Shown: piece after piece, positions 33,732 through 42,349 of the stretch | How the letters are laid out: each line of letters starts with the position of its first letter | Numbering within the stretch: the stretch's first letter is position 1 | Assembly: GCA_945861275.1 (NCBI GenBank) | Contig: CAMATZ010000046.1 | Location: 1-50,217 of the forward strand | From: Bordetella parapertussis | GTDB lineage: Bacteria > Pseudomonadota > Gammaproteobacteria > Burkholderiales > SG8-41 | Direction of reading: 5' to 3' | DNA: 50,217 bases | Made by a program: the position numbers and the translations under genes | The notes under the pieces: generated by a model | What the model was told of the DNA's origin: nothing | Databases searched by the model: none | The model's input: only the letters and a program-made list of their open reading frames with translations

Positions 33732-34568
33732 TTGAACATTCTGCACAATCACATCGCCATCCACACTTGGACACTCGACACCACGCCGCTGGCGGATGTT
33801 TTGCGCGTCGCGCGCGAGACCGGTTACAACGGTGTTGAGTTGCGTCACGTCGATTTCATGCGCGGGCGCAAAGCGGGCATGAGCGAGGACGCAATGGTGA
33901 AGCTGGTGCGCGATGCCAACATCAAAGTGGCGGTGATCGGCACCGAAGGCGGCGTGCTGTTCGAGACCGGCGACAACTTGAAGCGGTTGCTTGAATCGTT
34001 GCGCTACGTGTGTGAAAAGGCGGTTGCGCTCAACTGCGATGTGATCATGGTGTCGCCGGGTCAGAACGCGCCTGGCGGCATTGCACTGGCACAACAAAAT
34101 CTCAAGACCTGCGCAGAGATGACCGCCGGATACGGATTGAAGCTTGCGCTGGAATTCAATTCGCGTCACCCGCTGATCAATACGCTGGCGGCAGGCATGG
34201 AACTGATCAACGCGGTGAACATGAAAAACTGCGGACTGCTGCTCGACACTTACCACTTGCATTGCAGCGGCGGCAACGGCACCAGCTTCAAGGATGTGCC
34301 GGTGGCGCAAATCATCACCTTTCAATTCAGCGACGCGCCGCCGGGAGCGTCGTCGGTAACGCGTATGCCCGTGGATCGGCTGCCGCCGGGCAAAGGTGTT
34401 GCACCCTTCGTAGAGATTTTCAAAACCCTGATGGCGATGGGTTATCAAGGCTACATGAGTTACGAGGCGCCGAATCCGGCACAATGGAATCGTCCTGCGG
34501 ATGTGGTGGCGCGCGAAGGGTTGGAGCTGGTGCGTGCCTTGCTCACCGAGGCGGAACGGCCGCAGTAA
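33732..34568 (+). CDS. Sugar phosphate isomerase/epimerase-like TIM barrel
   Basis: A 278-residue AP-endonuclease-2-like TIM barrel (xylose-isomerase-like superfamily), as in hydroxypyruvate isomerase, IolE/IolI and 3-dehydroshikimate dehydratase. Possible metal ligands: Glu in YNGVELRHVDF, Glu in LALEFNSRHP, Asp-His in LLLDTYHLHCSGG, and the terminal Glu in GYMSYEAPNP. The likely start is TTG 33732, because AAGGAG (33721-33726) lies 5 nt upstream and homology begins at once (LNILHNHIAIHTWTLD). ATG 33708 would place that ribosome binding site inside the gene. It is divergent from the kinase and lies 117 bp before the dienelactone hydrolase gene. Substrate not determinable. Confidence 0.82.
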   Translation: MNILHNHIAIHTWTLDTTPLADVLRVARETGYNGVELRHVDFMRGRKAGMSEDAMVKLVRDANIKVAVIGTEGGVLFETGDNLKRLLESLRYVCEKAVALNCDVIMVSPGQNAPGGIALAQQNLKTCAEMTAGYGLKLALEFNSRHPLINTLAAGMELINAVNMKNCGLLLDTYHLHCSGGNGTSFKDVPVAQIITFQFSDAPPGASSVTRMPVDRLPPGKGVAPFVEIFKTLMAMGYQGYMSYEAPNPAQWNRPADVVAREGLELVRALLTEAERPQ

Positions 34569-34685
34569 TGACGACCAGCAACGTTAATGAGCACGCGACA
34601 GGACAGGGCACTCGTAAAGCGCTAGTATACCGGCGCGCGTTTATGCGCACGCCTTCAAGCGACTAACCTATTAGGAGACTGAAAG

Positions 34686-35354
34686 ATGGGCAAGTTAATC
34701 GAACTCACAGCCGCCGATGGTCATAAGTTTTCTGCGTATCGCGCCGACCCCGCGGGGAAACCGCGCGGCGCTTTGATCGTCGTCATGGAAATTTTTGGCG
34801 TTAACGCACACATCAAGGCGGTAACTGACAGTTACGCAGCCGACGGTTATCTGGCGATTGCACCCGCGTCGTTCGATCGCGTGCATCGCGGGCTCGATAT
34901 CGGTTACACGCCGGCTGATATCGATTTCGCGCGTCCGCTGATGCAAAACATGAAACTCGATGACGCGATCAAGGATGTCACCGCCGCACTCAATGAAGTT
35001 AAAGCGGCGGGTAAGACCGGTATCGTCGGTTATTGCTGGGGCGGCACCTGTGCCTGGAAGTCGGCCGCCAGCGTCCCTGGACTGGCTTGCGCTGTGCCCT
35101 ACTACGGCGGCGGCATCCCGGGATTGATCGGCGAGAAGCCGCAATGTCCGGTGATGTTCCACTGGGGCGAAACCGATCACTCGATCCCGCTCGAAAAGGC
35201 CAAAGAAGTCGCGGCTGCGCATGCGAACCAGATCCATTATTTCTATCCGGCCGGCCACGGCTTTAACTGCGATCATCGCGGTTCGTACCACGCGGAAAGC
35301 GCCAAGCTCGCGCGCACCCGCACGCTGGAGTTTCTACGCAAGCACATCGGCTGA
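34686..35354 (+). CDS. Dienelactone hydrolase family protein
   Basis: An alpha/beta hydrolase of 222 residues with the dienelactone hydrolase triad: Cys117 in GYCWGGTC, Asp164 in GETDHSIP and His191 in PAGHGFNCD, with Glu35 in VVMEIFG positioned to hold the Cys in its resting state, as in DLH. Family enzymes open carboxymethylenebutenolide (chloroaromatic degradation) or related lactones and thioesters. AGGAG precedes ATG 34686. No chlorocatechol genes accompany it, so the substrate is open. Two hairpins follow the stop. Confidence 0.92.
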   Translation: MGKLIELTAADGHKFSAYRADPAGKPRGALIVVMEIFGVNAHIKAVTDSYAADGYLAIAPASFDRVHRGLDIGYTPADIDFARPLMQNMKLDDAIKDVTAALNEVKAAGKTGIVGYCWGGTCAWKSAASVPGLACAVPYYGGGIPGLIGEKPQCPVMFHWGETDHSIPLEKAKEVAAAHANQIHYFYPAGHGFNCDHRGSYHAESAKLARTRTLEFLRKHIG

Positions 35355-35373
35355 GTCGCACCTGAGGTGCGAC
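35355..35373 (+). terminator. Hairpin at the hydrolase stop codon
   Basis: GTCGCACC-TGA-GGTGCGAC begins right after the TGA stop codon of the dienelactone hydrolase gene: a perfect 8-bp stem with a 3-nt loop. No T-tract follows, so it could be a weak or factor-assisted terminator. Confidence 0.45.
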
Positions 35374-35404
35374 AAACGTTACGTGGCGACGCGCGCCACG
35401 CCTG

Positions 35405-35433
35405 CACCCGCAGCCTGTGGATGGCTGCGGGTG
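35405..35433. terminator. Bidirectional hairpin terminator candidate
   Basis: CACCCGCAGCC and GGCTGCGGGTG form a perfect 11-bp stem around a 7-nt loop, 20 bp from the stop of the minus-strand MmgE/PrpD gene and 51 bp after the hydrolase gene. Its place between convergent genes suggests termination in both directions, although it lacks T-tracts. Confidence 0.55.
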
Positions 35434-35452
35434 GTCCAGACACGCCGGCCTG

Positions 35453-36850
35453 TTATGCGCTGACGAGGGCTCGATCTTGTACGCTGGCCTTGGCGCGTTT
35501 TGCTTCGGTGGTCACCGCATCCATCAACTCGGATATGTCTTTCAACTTTTCCAGGCGCTGCACCAGTGCGATCGTTAGTGCGACGCGCTCACGGCCGAGA
35601 GTAGCCTCTGCATTGAGGCGAAACTTGTCGAGTACCGCTTCACCCGTAAGATGATGGGCAGTCCCGAGCAGCAAATCGTGCACCACGCCATTGCGCATGG
35701 TGACGCGTAGCCGGGCTTCCGGATTGCCGTCGGCAATGTGAGGACGGCGCAATGCCACGTCGTCGCTGCGACGGACTTTGACCCGCTCCATGAACGCCTG
35801 CAGGTCGCCTTTCGCTGACCGCTTGTCGGTGAACGTCTGGTAATCAACCTTGCCGTCGATGATGGCCGCGGAAATGTTGTAGGCGAGGGTAAACTTGCCT
35901 TCCAGGCCCTGGGTTACCGTTGAGCGCAACAATGCGCCCGTGCATGGAATGTTGGGGCCGATATGTTCGACCAGTTCGATCTCGGCGGCCTTGAGCTTTT
36001 TCTCCTTTAACAGCGCCAGCAAGCCGGTCAGGGTCTGGTGATTGCCGCCGCAGCAGGGCCAGGGCTTGATGCGCGTGCCTTCGTCCTCGAGGTAGTAGAG
36101 CTTGCCGAGAAACTTGGTGATGGCGGGAATATTGCACTTGGCGCCGCCGAAATTGTCGGCGTAGCCTTGCCGGCCCTCGATGATGTCCGGGTCTGCGGTG
36201 AATCCCTTGGCCGCCAGCTTGGCGGCGATGACGCCGTTGCGCGCCACTTGCCCCGGATGAAACGGCTTGGTCATGGTGCCGAAATTGCGCCGCAAACCGC
36301 CGGCCTCGGAGCCTGCGATGCCCAACGCCATGCGGGTTTTTTCCACGTCCAGTCCCAGCAGTTTGCTGGCTGCGGCCGCAGCGGCCATCGTCCCGTAGAT
36401 GGCGGTGGGGTGCCAGTCGCGGTCGGTGTGTATATTGGAACTCAAGCGGGTGCCGATTTCATAGCCAATAACCCATGCCGTAAGCACATCGCGGCCCGAC
36501 AGGTGCAGTTCGTCCGCCAGCGCAAGCACTGTCGGTGTGAGCACTGTCGCGGGATGGCCACCCACACCACCGAGGTCATCGAAGTCTTCGGCGTGGCCCG
36601 TCGCACCATTGGCGAACGCAGCAGCTGTGCTCGCGGTGCGGATATTGGTCGCGATCACGCGCGCCTGCGGATTGCCACCTTGTTCGCGGGTGAATTCGAG
36701 GATGATTTTTCCGAGCGGGGTCGACGTGCCATACGTTGCGGTGCCGATATAATCCAGTATCGATTTCTTGGCTTGCGCGAATGCCGCAGCCGGAATGTCA
36801 TCATACTTTGTGGCGACGATCCAGCGCGCCAGGGTTTCAGTAGTTCCCAT
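35453..36850 (-). CDS. MmgE/PrpD family protein
   Basis: A 465-residue member of the family containing 2-methylcitrate dehydratase (PrpD), cis-aconitate decarboxylase and iminodisuccinate epimerase-type enzymes. The all-helical domain includes AKKSILDYIGTATYG, FANGATGHAEDFDD (Asp/His-rich active-site segment about 85-98) and HPATVLTPTVLALADE; later RNFGTMTKPFHPGQVARNG and KPWPCCGGNHQTLTG are typical. ATG 36850 is selected because homology begins there and AGAGG lies upstream; a start at 36928 would add 26 unconserved residues. No prpBC genes are close, so methylcitrate cycling is unlikely. It is on the same strand as, but 157 bp downstream of, the enoyl-CoA hydratase gene. Confidence 0.9.
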   Translation of the reverse strand: MGTTETLARWIVATKYDDIPAAAFAQAKKSILDYIGTATYGTSTPLGKIILEFTREQGGNPQARVIATNIRTASTAAAFANGATGHAEDFDDLGGVGGHPATVLTPTVLALADELHLSGRDVLTAWVIGYEIGTRLSSNIHTDRDWHPTAIYGTMAAAAAASKLLGLDVEKTRMALGIAGSEAGGLRRNFGTMTKPFHPGQVARNGVIAAKLAAKGFTADPDIIEGRQGYADNFGGAKCNIPAITKFLGKLYYLEDEGTRIKPWPCCGGNHQTLTGLLALLKEKKLKAAEIELVEHIGPNIPCTGALLRSTVTQGLEGKFTLAYNISAAIIDGKVDYQTFTDKRSAKGDLQAFMERVKVRRSDDVALRRPHIADGNPEARLRVTMRNGVVHDLLLGTAHHLTGEAVLDKFRLNAEATLGRERVALTIALVQRLEKLKDISELMDAVTTEAKRAKASVQDRALVSA

Positions 36851-37007
36851 GGATGCCCTCTTGATGGTTGATTGCTGCCTGGTTAAGGTGGCGGCCGAGA
36901 CCTCGGGCGCCGGAGAAAAATACATCATGCCACACGATTTTTGCGCTCGTCAATCGCTTATGGTTTAGCCACTATGTGAGAATAATTTAGCTCGCCCGCG
37001 GGCGCGC

Positions 37008-37784
37008 TTACGACTTGCGCTCTTTGCGCACGAACCCGCCGAGCCTTTCCTTCCACTCGTCCGAGTGCATGCAGCCGACCCAGGCTTCGACATCGAAACG
37101 CAGTCCCGCAGTCATCCCAACTTCCATGGATTGATTCAAGGCGCGTTTGGCCTGAATCACACCGATCGACGGATAAGATGCGATTTTTTTTGCCATGGCC
37201 ATGGCTTCGTCCATCACCTTGTCCACCGGCACAATCCTGTTGATAAGGCCGAGGTCTTTTGCTTCCTTGGCGTCCCAGCGCCGGCCGGTCAGGACGAGTT
37301 CCTTTGCCATCTGATAGCCGACCAGGCGCGGCAGCCGCTGGCACGCGCCGCCGCCGGGGAAGAAGCCGTGTGTTACTTCGGGCAGGCCGAAGATTGCATT
37401 GTCGGCGGCGATGGAAATATCACACTGCAGCACCATCTCGAAGCCGCCTGCCATGCAGTAGCCTTTGATGGCAGCGATCACCGGCTTGCTGACACTCGAC
37501 AGGGTGCTGGTCGATTTTGAGGTGAGATAGTGCCGGTCGTAGACCATTTCCTCGGTGGTTCGGGTAGAGCGCTCTTTCAGATCCGCGCCGGTGCAGAAGG
37601 CCTTGTCACCGGCGCCGGTGATGATGATCACCTTCACGTCTTTGCGCAGGTCGAGTGCGGGGAACAGCTCCAGCAACTCCAGGCGCAAGGCGCGATTGAT
37701 TGAGTTGAGCGCTGCGGGGCGATTGAGTGTCACGACAGCGATACCGTCTTCGACGCTGAGCAAGTGCAGAGAAGCAGTAGACAT
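37008..37784 (-). CDS. Enoyl-CoA hydratase/isomerase family protein
   Basis: Crotonase-fold enzyme of 258 residues. Oxyanion-hole segments FCTGADLKE (63-71) and GYCMAGGFEMVLQ (108-120) are present, with both catalytic glutamates, Glu116 (GGFEM) and Glu136 (GLPEVTHG), followed by FFPGGGACQRL. It should hydrate a 2-enoyl-CoA. It is the last gene of the leftward operon of HMG-CoA-lyase-like enzyme, dehydratase subunits, small unknown protein and flavoprotein, 81 bp after the flavoprotein gene. It shares active-site layout with the gene at 7629 but is not a recent duplicate. Confidence 0.9.
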   Translation of the reverse strand: MSTASLHLLSVEDGIAVVTLNRPAALNSINRALRLELLELFPALDLRKDVKVIIITGAGDKAFCTGADLKERSTRTTEEMVYDRHYLTSKSTSTLSSVSKPVIAAIKGYCMAGGFEMVLQCDISIAADNAIFGLPEVTHGFFPGGGACQRLPRLVGYQMAKELVLTGRRWDAKEAKDLGLINRIVPVDKVMDEAMAMAKKIASYPSIGVIQAKRALNQSMEVGMTAGLRFDVEAWVGCMHSDEWKERLGGFVRKERKS

Positions 37785-37865
37785 GGATGCAGTCCTCGAT
37801 AGTGGGAAATGTGATGGTTCGCGGCAGGGCGCTACACCACCAGCACGCCTTTGAATGACCGGGGG

Positions 37866-39350
37866 CTACTGGCTGTCCCAGGGCGATTCGGCGACGGCAT
37901 TGCGCGCGCTGATGCGGCCAAACGCAAACGCTTCGCCGATGTTGCCGGTACCCTGATAGAGGTAGCTGTAGATCGATCCCATCTCGCCGGCGCTATACAG
38001 CCGCGGTATCGGCGTATCGTCAGGCCGCACGATCTGTCCACGTTCATTGCGGCGAGGTCCGCCTTGCGTGTTGAGCATTGACGGCGAAAGTTCAATTGCA
38101 TAGAACGGCGCCTTGCCGAATGGCACCAGCATTTTTTTGCGGCCGAACTCGGGGTCGCTGGCGCTCGCGCAATTGCGATTCCAGCGCTGGATGGTTTCTT
38201 CCAGCGCGCCTGGATTTAATCCGATGGCTTTCGCCAGTTCGGACAGGGTTTCACCGCGCTTGATCCAGCCGCGTTTCAGTTCGGCGCTGTTGTCCGCGCT
38301 CCAATCATAGCGCTCCATGATGCGCCCCCAGCCGCTCACCGGCTTCTTGTCATACAGCGGGCCGCAATCGAACAGCGCTTGATCGAACACCATGTGCATC
38401 GGACATGGCACAGGCATAGGGCCCCACAGCCCGTTTCTTTTAATCTTGCCGTGACGGGTTTTGAATTTTTCGTCGGTGAAGCGGCCCGCATCCGGGCCGA
38501 CAACGATCATGCCGCCGGCTTGCTCGTGGCTGAAGTGCAGCGCGGTCATGGAGAAGGTCGTTTTGTACTCCGGCACTTTCAGCGCCATCGAAGGGCCGGC
38601 ATAGTTGTTCATATGCCACAGGTCGGCGCCGACCGTCAGCGCCATCTTGATGCCGTCTCCCTCGTTATGAGGTGTCCCTGATGTGTAGCAGTAGGGCAGG
38701 CCGGGCAGATAGTTGCGGATCATTTCCTGATTGTTCTCGAAGCCGCCGCAGGTCAGCACCACCGCTTTGCGCGCTTTCACGTAGATTGCCTTGCCGTGCT
38801 GTTCGGCTTTTATGCCGATAATTTCCTTGGTGATACCATCCTGAATCAACTCGCGGCCGGGTGATTCGTAGAGAATTTCAATCGGCCGGCTCTTCACCGC
38901 CGATTCGTAGAATTTCCAGGTATTCGAGTAGCCGAGGATGTCGCCGTTGTGAAACTTGTGGGCGCAATCCGCGCCGGGCAGCTCCGGAAACTCGATACCT
39001 TCCGGCTGATGCTGATGCTCCTGCGGATCGCCGCCGATACTAACGGCCCAGTCGTTGTTCCCGCGCACTTCCTCTGCCCAGGTGCGCATCATGGTTTGCG
39101 GCACCGGAAACGGTCCGCATAAGGCATTGAGATAGGTGACGGCCTTATCGGCATCGTAGATTTGCAGATAACCCTGGCCGGCGATCCGGGTATTGCCGCC
39201 TTCTTCGCCTTCCGGCGCCTTTTCCAGCAGCAGCACCTTGGCGCCGAGACCTTGTGCGGTGATAGCAGCCGCAGCGCCAGCCGCGCCGAAACCGACGACG
39301 ACGATGTCCGCTTCCTTGTCCCATTTCTTCGGTAGCCACGGCTGTTGCAT
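37866..39350 (-). CDS. FAD-dependent fumarate-reductase-type oxidoreductase
   Basis: A 494-residue flavoprotein of the fumarate reductase/succinate dehydrogenase flavoprotein-like family (with 3-ketosteroid dehydrogenase and tricarballylate dehydrogenase relatives). The FAD-binding motif GFGAAGAAAAI (20-30) and Glu43 mark the N-terminus; the C-terminal FAD motif reads YSAGEMGSIYSYLYQGTGNIGEAFAFGR. There is no signal peptide or heme domain, so it is cytoplasmic and lacks its own electron-transfer module. It likely introduces or removes a carbon-carbon double bond. AGAGG precedes ATG 39350. It belongs to the leftward catabolic operon, 237 bp from the 90-residue gene; I see no other gene in that gap. 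Confidence 0.88.
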   Translation of the reverse strand: MQQPWLPKKWDKEADIVVVGFGAAGAAAAITAQGLGAKVLLLEKAPEGEEGGNTRIAGQGYLQIYDADKAVTYLNALCGPFPVPQTMMRTWAEEVRGNNDWAVSIGGDPQEHQHQPEGIEFPELPGADCAHKFHNGDILGYSNTWKFYESAVKSRPIEILYESPGRELIQDGITKEIIGIKAEQHGKAIYVKARKAVVLTCGGFENNQEMIRNYLPGLPYCYTSGTPHNEGDGIKMALTVGADLWHMNNYAGPSMALKVPEYKTTFSMTALHFSHEQAGGMIVVGPDAGRFTDEKFKTRHGKIKRNGLWGPMPVPCPMHMVFDQALFDCGPLYDKKPVSGWGRIMERYDWSADNSAELKRGWIKRGETLSELAKAIGLNPGALEETIQRWNRNCASASDPEFGRKKMLVPFGKAPFYAIELSPSMLNTQGGPRRNERGQIVRPDDTPIPRLYSAGEMGSIYSYLYQGTGNIGEAFAFGRISARNAVAESPWDSQ

Positions 39351-39587
39351 AGTAGATTGCCTCTTAATATTCTGGTTGGCGGCAGCCCGCCAGGAGCAAC
39401 CGCGCTGCGCAGGCAGGCCAGTGGCCGGCTGCGATGATTAATTCAGTCAACAAGGGACTCGAGGTGGCAGCCGAGGCAATTCGCCGAAATTTAGCCACGC
39501 AAATATCTGCCGCCGTAACGCACAAGCACGCGACGGCTGCATGCCATCGCGCGGCTGGACAGCAGGGCTACGCAGGTGATGCGCGAC

Positions 39588-39860
39588 CTAAGCGACTTTC
39601 CAGATTTCTCCAGCCTTGGCGATATGCCGGATCGGCGTCAGGCTTTCCACGCTCCAGCCTTTTTTCTTCAGCCAGTCTTCGAACTCGGTTGAAGCAGGAC
39701 CATGGTATTCCGCCACCATGCGGCCATCACCGAGTGCATACACGCTGGTGACGGTGGACTTCTGATCAATCCGCCACTGGCTCGTGTCCTTCATCTCCAC
39801 GCTGAATCGCTTTAAATCGTCCCAGCCTGGCGCTTTCCCAATTGCAATCCAACGTCCCAT
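39588..39860 (-). CDS. Small protein of unknown function
   Basis: A 90-residue protein with no family I recognise. It starts MGRWIAIGKAPGWDDLKRF, has a WRIDQKSTVTSVYALGDGRMVAEYHGP strand-rich middle and ends with FEDWLKKKGWSVESLTPIRHIAKAGEIWKV. Three or more Trp residues and a compact alpha/beta pattern suggest a small folded domain without membrane or metal motifs. GAGGAA precedes ATG 39860, and the gene lies 22 bp after the MaoC-like subunit gene, so it is a real member of the operon. It may be a stability factor or a ligand-binding accessory protein; no evidence distinguishes these. Confidence 0.75.
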   Translation of the reverse strand: MGRWIAIGKAPGWDDLKRFSVEMKDTSQWRIDQKSTVTSVYALGDGRMVAEYHGPASTEFEDWLKKKGWSVESLTPIRHIAKAGEIWKVA

Positions 39861-39882
39861 GCTGTTTCCTCTTAATCTGGCG

Positions 39883-40395
39883 TTACTGGCTAACGAGTTT
39901 TTTCGGGGGAACGAAAGGATAAGGTATTGCCTTGCCGTTCCGAATCGGCAGTACGATAGTCGCTTTTCCGGGGCAGGTCTCGGTGTCGGACTGAAGGCGA
40001 ATACCGACATCGAGATCGATGAAGCCGAGGCCCTCTTCTTCGTACTTCTTGGTGACCGCCGCCCACACCGTCAAGGTGTCGCCGGGCACGATCATGGCAC
40101 GGTGCTGAAACGTCACCTTCCATGGCCAGCCGTCGGGCAGGCAAATGTCCTTCAGGTAGCGCGGCAATATGCTTTGCTTCCAGGAACCCTGCGCCAGTAT
40201 GTTAGGCAGGCCTTCGTGATAGATGGCAAAGCTTTGATCGTAGTGTATGCGATGCCAGTTCTCGATTGCAGCGCTCCAGCGGAACAGATGCGTGGGCGTC
40301 ATTGGACCGATGACAAGCGGCGCAAACTGATGGCCGACCGCAACATCGTCGAAATAAGTCTGTTTCTTGTCCCTAAGTTCCTGCACGGTGGTCAT
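39883..40395 (-). CDS. MaoC-like dehydratase subunit
   Basis: A 170-residue single-hotdog protein related to MaoC/FAS1-like dehydratases. It reads FDDVAVGHQFAPLVIGPMTPTHLFRWSAAIENWHRIHYDQ, where His-Tyr-Asp follows the usual N-x-(H/I)-x-x-x-x-(H/Y)-(Y/I)-D pattern of the hydratase motif, and LPNILAQGSWKQSILPRYL for the central helix. It is 9 bp after the companion hotdog gene at 40405, so the two probably form a heteromeric enoyl-CoA hydratase equivalent to the fused protein at 10255. Confidence 0.85.
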   Translation of the reverse strand: MTTVQELRDKKQTYFDDVAVGHQFAPLVIGPMTPTHLFRWSAAIENWHRIHYDQSFAIYHEGLPNILAQGSWKQSILPRYLKDICLPDGWPWKVTFQHRAMIVPGDTLTVWAAVTKKYEEEGLGFIDLDVGIRLQSDTETCPGKATIVLPIRNGKAIPYPFVPPKKLVSQ

Positions 40396-40404
40396 TGTCG
40401 GTCC

Positions 40405-40983
40405 TCAGCGCCTGATCGAAGATGCGCGCAATATACAGAGCACCTCGTCATTCTGATTGGTATAAACGTTTTCCGTGGTCACGATCAGCATGCGCGATCC
40501 ATCTTTGCCTACGCGCTCCTTGATATCGGCATACTTCGCTTGCGAGAACACGCGATCACCGAGCTTGGGATACTGGCGCACTTCAATCTCGTTGCCGGCA
40601 TTGAGGATGCGCTTGAGATGCGTGGGAACCTTTGGCAGCGCCGCAGGACCGTCCTCGGCGTCACGAACACCACCGATGCCATCGGAATTGGGATTTTCGG
40701 CGAACGCGCGGGTGATCGGATCTTCCGATCCGGGCCGCGTACGCCGGCCGAGATAAGTGCAATAAATCGGCGGCGTGATGATGGCACCGAACTTCGTGGT
40801 CTTGGCGAAGTCATCGTCCCAGTAACGGGGGTCAGGGTCCATGATGGCCTGCGTGAATATGCGCAATCCCTCGCGTTCGATGCCCCACGGCAGGCTGGCC
40901 TCGATCTTTGCAGCGGTAGCGCCGATGACCGCCTTTACAGCCGGGGTCAGGGCGCTTTCGCTGGTAGCGGGTGACTGACTCAT
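40405..40983 (-). CDS. FAS1-like N-terminal MaoC dehydratase subunit
   Basis: A 192-residue protein resembling the N-terminal, FAS1-like half of two-domain MaoC dehydratases. Recognisable parts are TQAIMDPDPRYWDDDFAKTTKFGAIITPPIY (hydration-loop equivalent) and GNEIEVRQYPKLGDRVFSQAKYADIKERVGKDG (central strands). Its start overlaps the stop of the upstream HMG-CoA-lyase-like gene by ATGA (40980-40983), so the two are translated together. It likely pairs with the 170-residue MaoC-like subunit to form one hydratase whose product feeds the lyase or derives from it. Confidence 0.85.
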   Translation of the reverse strand: MSQSPATSESALTPAVKAVIGATAAKIEASLPWGIEREGLRIFTQAIMDPDPRYWDDDFAKTTKFGAIITPPIYCTYLGRRTRPGSEDPITRAFAENPNSDGIGGVRDAEDGPAALPKVPTHLKRILNAGNEIEVRQYPKLGDRVFSQAKYADIKERVGKDGSRMLIVTTENVYTNQNDEVLCILRASSIRR

Positions 40984-42215
40984 GCTGCCGCTACTTCTTT
41001 TTTCGTCACCACACCCGCCGCACGCAGATCTTCCACCTTGGGAAAGAACGCTTCCTGCCACGGCCAATTGCCATTCAATTCATAGACGGGTTGGCCCTTC
41101 TCCATGCGCTCGAGGTACGGGCTGGTAATGGGTTCGGCCCAGGGCGAGATTCCACCCTCGTAGAGTTTCGGCCCATACATGAAGTGTTTGGCTTGTTCCA
41201 GGGTTTCGACAAATGGCGCGTTGGCAGAGAACAGGCGCTCTTTTTGCATTGGCCGCGGACCCGCTCTTGAAACATGTCCCCATACCTGACGTCCCAGAAT
41301 GCGCTCCAGCAACCACACGCATTCGATGAGCTTATCCAGATTGACGCCGGTTTCAATGCCCATGCCTTCGAGCATGTGCATGAAGTCTTCCGTGGGCATC
41401 ATGCCGGTGGCTTGGCCGCAGCCGCAATACGGGCAACCGCCGACGCCGCCAAGTGTGCCCTCCAAGTGCAGCGTATCGCGTTCATCCAGTGTCTTGATCG
41501 CGGCGTAGGTTGCGGTGATTGCCATACCGCGGGCGTTGTGCAGGTGGGCACGAAAGTCAATAACATCCGGCCACATCCGCTTCACCCGGCTGAAGATCTC
41601 CTCGACCTTGATCGGGTGTACCCAGCCCATCGGATCGCCGACCGATACCTGGGTGACCTTGATGCCTGCCGCATCCCATAATTCATGCTGTTTCGTGAGA
41701 AACTTCATGGTCAAATCGACGGAAAAATCGCCGAGGAAGTTGGAACCGAAGGTGGCATTGGTTCCGATGCCAGCCTCAGTCGCGCCCTTTTCCTGCGCCG
41801 CTGCGATGGTTTTCGGCCAGGACGCCATTTCCTTCATCTGCGAACGGTTGTAGTTGCGGCGCGTGAACACATCGCATTGATGGCAACTGGTGCGCGGCAG
41901 GCCTTTGCCGCGCGACAGCGTGAGCGGTGGCGAAAACTCTTTCGCGCGCTCCATGCCGCGCTCGTTCGGTATCATCGCCAGGTAGCTGACGCCAGCCTTG
42001 GGTTTGAAATTCATCAGAACGTTTTCGATGTTTTTCATCTGCGGCGTGTACTTCGGGCTCACAAAGGAGCCCGCCACGATGTTCTGCAGCCCGGTTTCAG
42101 AAAGGGCGTTGAGCAACTCGATCTTGTCCTCGCTGGAAATCGAGGCGCTTTCAATCTGCATGCCTTCGCGCATCACCTCTTCGGTAAAGACGATCTTCGG
42201 ATATCCTTGAGCCAT
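40980..42215 (-). CDS. HMG-CoA-lyase-like protein with extra cysteines
   Basis: A 411-residue DRE-TIM enzyme that would cleave or form a C-C bond next to a tertiary alcohol. Conserved: REG (16-18) where HMG-CoA lyase has R-D-G, His224 and His226 with Asn227 in FRAHLHNARG (metal ligands), and the Cys-loop GGVGGCPYCGCG (257-268), where Cys261 matches the catalytic Cys of HMG-CoA lyase. Unusual: two more cysteines in that loop (264, 266), SCHQC (110-114) and a C-terminal extension of about 100 residues over the usual 300. AAGGAG precedes ATG 42215. It heads the leftward operon; products would be acetyl-CoA or pyruvate and an acid. Confidence 0.85.
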   Translation of the reverse strand: MAQGYPKIVFTEEVMREGMQIESASISSEDKIELLNALSETGLQNIVAGSFVSPKYTPQMKNIENVLMNFKPKAGVSYLAMIPNERGMERAKEFSPPLTLSRGKGLPRTSCHQCDVFTRRNYNRSQMKEMASWPKTIAAAQEKGATEAGIGTNATFGSNFLGDFSVDLTMKFLTKQHELWDAAGIKVTQVSVGDPMGWVHPIKVEEIFSRVKRMWPDVIDFRAHLHNARGMAITATYAAIKTLDERDTLHLEGTLGGVGGCPYCGCGQATGMMPTEDFMHMLEGMGIETGVNLDKLIECVWLLERILGRQVWGHVSRAGPRPMQKERLFSANAPFVETLEQAKHFMYGPKLYEGGISPWAEPITSPYLERMEKGQPVYELNGNWPWQEAFFPKVEDLRAAGVVTKKEVAAA

Positions 42216-42349
42216 GAATGTCTCCTTGAGATACGGCGTTTGCCGCTTGCTGTTAGTGTAATACCAGACGCTTTTCGAACGCAAGCGAGCGCGCGGAAGT
42301 TCACATCACGGCAGGCCATCGGCTTCACCCTTTTTGTCGGCAGCTATGC

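Noticed and set aside
39434-39751. Plus-strand frame in the gap between the flavoprotein gene and the 90-residue gene
   Set aside because: Most of it overlaps the 90-residue gene in antisense, there is no ribosome binding site, and the translation has no features.
39784-40974. Open frame of 396 codons on the plus strand opposite the hotdog subunit genes
   Set aside because: Crosses three well-supported minus-strand genes with ribosome binding sites and coupled starts; no recognisable domain.
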